This document shows positions 59,449-64,000 of a stretch of DNA of 64,000 bases, one piece after another (within the stretch, counting starts at the first letter, position 1; each line of letters opens with the position of its first letter). The DNA comes from Cristatella mucedo (taxonomy: Eukaryota > Bryozoa > Phylactolaemata > Cristatellidae): the NCBI GenBank assembly GCA_009760855.2, contig WPIO01000020.1:1556501-1620500 (forward strand). The letters run 5' to 3'. The notes beneath the pieces were generated by a model. That model saw only the letters and a list, made by a program, of their open reading frames with translations, had not been told where the DNA came from and ran no database searches. Made by a program: the position numbers and the translations under genes.

Positions 59449-59606
59449 TGACTTGGCCCAGTGGTTAATGTGCTCGCCTTTAACGACAGAGGTCAAGCTG
59501 AATGTATTTCACGACCTAGGTCTGGGGTCGACCACGTGGCAAATTTGAAGCGCCTAAATAGAGATTAAGCTCTCTTAGGGCGTTTTACGAATGAATTATA
59601 TTATTT
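59449..59606 (+). mobile_element. SINE family 1: tRNA head with L2-type tail
   Basis: A box gacttggcccagtggttaat, the extra caagctgaatgtatttcacg segment, B-box region ggtctggggtcgaccacgtg, and tail gaagcgcctaaatagagatt then cttagggcgttttacgaatg. Confidence 0.85.
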
Positions 59607-59764
59607 TATGTTATGGAGACGTTCCCTACGACATTCTTCGGCGTTCGACTTCTTAGTCGGTCTCTTGGGCTGAATACTATACACAATTATGTATTCTTCC
59701 TCTGGCCAATGTCATAAGCAGATAACTCACAGCTCTCGTTTCTAAGCCTGTGACGCTTAGCTCA

Positions 59765-61050
59765 CTTAGCTGCCCGTTGACCCTTCCCGGCCGTACTCAA
59801 CGTCCAAATCACCAAACCTCCTCTGCAGCTTTGCTTCGACGACATTGGCAGCAGAAGTCTCTAATTTTCTGAAGCTAAACGACGACGAGACCAACCCAAT
59901 AGTTATAGGCAAGCCTAGTGAATCTCTAGAGTTGAAATACCCTAGTCTCAAGATTGGTTCATCCGGCATCACTCCCATGAAGTCTGGCTTTAATCTGAGC
60001 GGTCTGTTCCAAAACGACTTGCCAATGGACACCGGCTCAGCAGTATTGGCCAGCTTTCAGCGGAGCAACGGAGCCAAAATTAGGGCGTGCTTAACTGAGC
60101 GTTCGACAGCCAAACTAGTTCTCGCATATCTGTAATTGTGTCTAGATTCCTGCAATAGCTCCGACCTGTACCCTTGATTGTCAGCAGCTAGTGCGAAACT
60201 CGGCAGCTCGTCTGGTCAATGAGTCAGCGGTGTAACTACCGCAGCACACCCTCCTATCTGAGTTTAATTGACTCCCCATCACGCATCGTGTTCCCCCCCC
60301 CCTCGTCGGTGGTCAACCGGTCGCTGCACTCAATCTCGAACCAGCCTACCTATCGGACGGAGTTGACCCCTCCTGTGTGCTCTCGAGCCACCCGCTCCTC
60401 GCTGCTTGCAGTCGACTCTCCGTTCCTCGCTCTAAATTGAACTCTTTTTCTGGTCGGGCCTTCGTTTGGTGTGCACGTACCGGCTGGAACTCGCTTTCTG
60501 CTTCTTTTTCCTCCTGCACTGACTTGCAGTGTCCTTCTATAGGTGCATCAGCTCCGCCCAGCTTCCCCAAAGCCCCAGTAAATGTGTCCTTTTATCGTGA
60601 GTGCTTTGCATGCTTGCGGGCCGTGATTGGCCATGAGGTACGGTGCTCGCCCGTCACGACCGAGATCGTGAGTTCAAATCCTGCAGTGGGCGATTCCTTA
60701 TTGCCGACTGCAAAGGGTGGTGGTAGCCCTTAAGGCTCTGTTGCCGATATACAAAATGAGGATGCTGAATCTGCTAATGTTTTTTTTACCTGCGAATGAA
60801 TCAGTGCATTTTACTAGCCAGGCGTCCCAACTACCGGTGTCTCTGAGCGTCTGCTTGCGTGATCTTTCAGGTTTTACTGAGCCTGATTCTTTTGTGCTTT
60901 GCCATACTTTTCCTGATACGATCGTCTGCTTTTTTATTAACACCTTTTATTACAAAGTTAACTATTTCTTCTCTTGTGCTGTGTGTTAAATCACCTGGAT
61001 AAATATTTGCTTCTCTTAGGATACTCTTCAAAAAGTTATTATTATTAATA
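59765..61050 (+). mobile_element. L2-clade LINE fragment with nested SINE
   Basis: The plus strand encodes NFLKLNDDETNPIVIGKPSE, IGSSGITPMKSGFNLSGLFQ and RACLTERSTAKLVLAYL. These match the L2/CR1 segment after the YADD box (usually NxLKLNxxKTExxxxG, then I.P....RNLGV.FD, then LT...xxxLVxAxV). Further on LSVPRSKLNSFSGRAFVW and GWNSLS match the ORF2 end. The likely 3' end is the taggatactc...ATT tail at about 61018-61045. A family 2 SINE interrupts it at 60621. Frames are broken several times. Confidence 0.75.
60621..60780 (+). mobile_element. tRNA-derived SINE, family 2, nested in LINE
   Basis: Head ccgtgattggccatgaggta, B box GAGTTCAAATCCTGCAG, gggcgattccttattgccg, tagcccttaaggctctgttg and a 3' end atgaggatgctgaatctgc. 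Lies inside the LINE at 59765-61050. Confidence 0.85.
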
Positions 61051-62890
61051 TAAAAACAGGCTAAGCGATTCAGGCCTGCCTATTCACCCGGACCTTATTT
61101 CGCTGATAAAAAGCACTCAGTGAATCCATTTCAGTGCTATACTGAAAGCCAGAAATAGCTTATCTAAGTAGAAAACTCCTTAAATGGAAAAGAGAAATTG
61201 ATTTTAAGCAAGATAAAACTGGAACATTAGTGACCAGAGCACTCTAGTGAGTTCAACTTGTGCGTGGGTACCGTTAATTGCATATGGAAGGTTTCTAGCT
61301 GGGGCAATCGCGGTCTGTTGTCATGTTTGCACCGGAAATTTGGGAACCTGCAAATAGCTTAAGCTTTTCAATAAAAAGAATGTGGGATAATTCTGATCTG
61401 CGATTTAGTTTACTCATACCGATACTCTTCGCTTCAACTTAGTGCACCACTGCTCAAAGAAAAGGTTGAGTACTTTGGCTTGACATTAAGCACACACGAC
61501 TTCTAATCAACCGGAAGCTATGTCGATCGCTTTAAAGCCCAGAATAGGGCAAAGTTATGCATGTGTGCGGAAACTAAAACTCCTTTATCGACGTTGGCTA
61601 CACGATGAGGATGTATGAGCATTTTTCAGAGACAATAACTTCATTCCTTTGAAGTCCTATGAATAAAAAAAGCAGTAATCGGGTGGGGTTGGAGAAGAGA
61701 GACGGGGTAGCTAAAGGAGTTCCATCGGAGCTCTTCTAGGGGTGATATTTCTTGGTGACCGAGCCTATGCAGCAGAATCGTTAGAAGGTACTCCGCAATC
61801 GTCTAAATTGTCACGATGACGGTGTGTATTTCATGGCAGCTGTTCGGCAATTGGTCGTAAAGCAGGGCTTCGAAGCGAGTTCTGCCAGGTAGCTAGCTCC
61901 AGGTTCAGCTTTACAGTGCAGAGCCAACTGTAATTGCTGATCATAAAATTATTGAACCGCCTCTAGTAAAGCTACAATAATATTATTTTAATCCATGGTT
62001 ACTGACAACTCACTTCAACGCTGCTCGCTTTAGCGAACTTTAGTGCCTTAAAGTTCAACGAATACCGGATATATGGAGACTTCTCTACTGTCCTGGGGTT
62101 CCGGATGCTGTAGTGGGACATCCCCTACGTGGCTAAACAAGTGTTATCTTAAGAGTGCGTTCGCCAGGTGTTGTTTTCTTATTCGTAGCTTAGCTACTAG
62201 TAAGAAAACTATGTCTGTACGAGTGGTCTTGCCAAACAGCTCAGTTGCTGTATGCAAATTGAGCGTAATTGGAAGGACGTGTATTGTCGGGTCATTCAAC
62301 GATCAACAGAGGTGTGAGATTGTCGATGCGCTCACCCCCTTCAGCCGGGCTACACGAACTCAGAAGAGGGGCGTGGCCCGTTACGATTGGCTGGCTTGAG
62401 CAAGGTCGAGAGTCGGCTTCCCTTAAAAATCTGAGGCCGCCCCCACAGAAACGAATTCAGGTTGGCACTTCTGGATGAGAGAGTGTGCCGAGCGAGCAAC
62501 GTACCAATTCAGGCGAGCTTACTCCTAGTCAGTGTTTAAATCCTTGGCAGCGGTTCGGGCTTTTCAAAGGCCATTTGTATTCTCCACCTCTATCTCTTCA
62601 TTGAGTATGGCACTGACTTCGAACTTCCTCGTTAATCTGGGTAAGTTAGCACATTTCAAATGAATCATTTGATTCCTACGAAGGGCCTTGCAACTAACAA
62701 CTGAGATCCCTTCAAAAGCTCACTGACCTAACGTATCGGCGACGTCCGATGTCACGGACTAAGCAACAGAAATTCTTATATAAGAGAAACTCGTCATGAG
62801 CCCATAGTCAAGTTAGAATAAGTGCAGTTGAAGTTGTCAATGATCTGTGACTATTTATGGACAGATGCATATTCCAGTAGCTGCGATTGA
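61051..62890. other. Unassigned stretch
   Basis: I recognise no gene or repeat here. A 108-codon plus-strand ORF at 62073-62399 contains a reasonable open stretch (SVRVVLPNSSVAVCKLSVIG) without known similarity. A TATA-like ttatataaga lies at about 62775, but no transcription unit can be tied to it. Confidence 0.4.
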
Positions 62891-62897
62891 AGGCAAC

Positions 62898-62990
62898 ACG
62901 ACACACACACACACGAACACATTCACGTACGCACACACACTCACGTACACGCGCACTCACGTTCACAAACACAGACACACACACAAAGTC
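62898..62990. repeat. Degenerate (CA)n tract
   Basis: About 90 bp of CA-rich simple sequence (cacacacac, then cgtacgcacacacactcacg). The His/Thr-rich ORFs over it are artefacts. Confidence 0.9.
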
Positions 62991-63199
62991 ATGGTCGCCC
63001 TTATCTGGCCAACTGCTGGACTTAACTCCAGCTATTCCATGGCAATGTTCATTCCACAGTTCAGTCCATTCATATCCACCAGGTATAACCTACAGCAGCT
63101 GCTTGGAGACGCTTTTTATCCGTCGGGTATAACTTCAAAAGTTGGGCTGTGGTCAAAGTGGATCAAAGCCATCATTCTGGTCGCCATTGTTGAAAAGGC

Positions 63200-63427
63200 A
63201 TGGCTCGCGGGAGAGGCAGAAGAAAGTCAGTTCGATCCAACCTTAACCAATCAAAGATCGAGCACCTCCTCGATCGGCTTGAGGAGGCATTGAGCGGGCA
63301 TTCTAGCTCGGAGCTCATTCTCCTTTGTAGCTCTCTCGTTCCCCTGTCTCTCTCTCTCTCTTCTTTTTCTTTATTCCTGTGGTTCATGATACGGAACTAC
63401 CGAAGACCGTCTGCGTTGCGGGACTGA
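63200..63427 (+). other. 75-codon ORF of unknown status
   Basis: ATG at 63200 opens MARGRGRRKSVRSNLNQSK, then IEHLLDRLEEALSGHSSS, a basic head and an amphipathic helix-like stretch that looks coding. The frame then enters a CT-rich simple tract and ends. It may be the start of a LINE ORF1 or a first exon, but I cannot name it and see no good donor. Confidence 0.25.
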
Positions 63428-63834
63428 CAGCAGAAAATAATTGCTAGCCTCGAGAGAAAAGAGAGCTATCCGCCAGCCTTCGGTGTCTTCTGTCTGGTCA
63501 CTGTGAGACATAAGCACTGAGCTATTGAGACACTCCAGACTCTCCCACTCTCATCGTTGGGCTTAAAGTATTGGCTGCTTTAACTGACCACATATGCGTG
63601 CTTGAACCAAATCCCGACGAACAACCTGAATGCATGTGCGTACTTTTAATTTTAAAGTGAGTGCCGAGCTCCTACCATTATGTCGGCTGCTGTCGGCGAC
63701 CAGAAAGTGCTTCCGGTGCACGACTATGCAGGTTCATGCAGGTGGCGGGGTAGCTTTCACGAACGGTTCACCGCTGCGTCGCCAGGCACCTGAGACTGAA
63801 TGACCTTGACCTGAGACTGACTGACCTTGGTGTA

Positions 63835-64000
63835 GCTCCGTCTCACTCTCTCTACCTCGTCTATCTCTGTCTGTATCTCTCTTCTTCACTCTCTTTCTTA
63901 TCTGTCGGTTTTATATTCACCTGTCTCTGTCCCTCTCACTTCTTCTGGCCGTCTCCATCTACACATCTTCCCCGTCTCCCTCTCCTCCTCCACGTTCTTT
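63835..64000. repeat. CT-rich simple sequence
   Basis: Imperfect CT/TCT-rich sequence that runs to the window edge. Confidence 0.8.

Overview
The window is nuclear DNA from a metazoan, almost certainly an invertebrate. Evidence for this is spliced genes with consensus GT-AG introns, long microsatellites, tRNA-derived SINEs, L2-clade LINEs and a hAT transposon. The base composition, the L2/SINE load and the Ser/Ala-rich exons would fit a lophotrochozoan or flatworm, but nothing here fixes the phylum. There are no prokaryotic operons, rRNA genes or CRISPR arrays.

Layout. (1) 1-22.9 kb is repeat-dominated, with truncated L2 LINE copies, two SINE families, (GT)n, (CT)n and (GACA)n microsatellites and a near-identical 218-bp duplication. 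It holds no confidently recognised exon. One GC-rich patch (about 12.1-13.1 kb) ends in a consensus splice donor. (2) 23003-23167, minus strand, is the first coding exon of an FHOD-family formin (FHOD1/FHOD3/Fhos). The left part of the window is therefore probably its long first intron. A short plus-strand ORF with a donor at 24.6 kb lies head-to-head with it. (3) 25.8-28.0 kb is a decayed hAT DNA transposon with recognisable terminal inverted repeats and a nested SINE. (4) 28.3-30.3 kb is a 5'-truncated L2 LINE (minus) that contains a second, tiny L2 insertion. It abuts the last visible exon of the next gene. (5) 30.3-52.7 kb, minus strand, holds nine consecutive exons whose splice sites and phases all agree. 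They give one open frame of 1308 codons plus a stop. The protein is a large, mostly disordered Ser/Arg/Ala-rich protein with two LDEML (LD-like) motifs and a duplicated DAYF[K/R]DR motif. I do not recognise its family. A 29-nt micro-exon (53.5 kb) and a 135-nt exon (57.8 kb) upstream also fit in phase. (6) 52.8-64 kb is mostly non-coding, with L2 fragments, SINEs, a hAT-like terminal pair, a hairpin and long (CT)n tracts.

How the parts may work together. The orphan gene and FHOD exon 1 share a strand and are only about 7 kb apart. The orphan's last exon has an internal phase-0 donor, and FHOD exon 1 has an in-frame phase-0 upstream acceptor candidate. The orphan could therefore be either a separate gene or the disordered N-terminal extension of a long FHOD isoform. 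This is the most interesting hypothesis in the window, and transcript data would settle it. Among the repeats, one SINE family carries the same 3' tail as the L2 LINEs, which implies mobilisation by L2. The second SINE family has a different 3' end.
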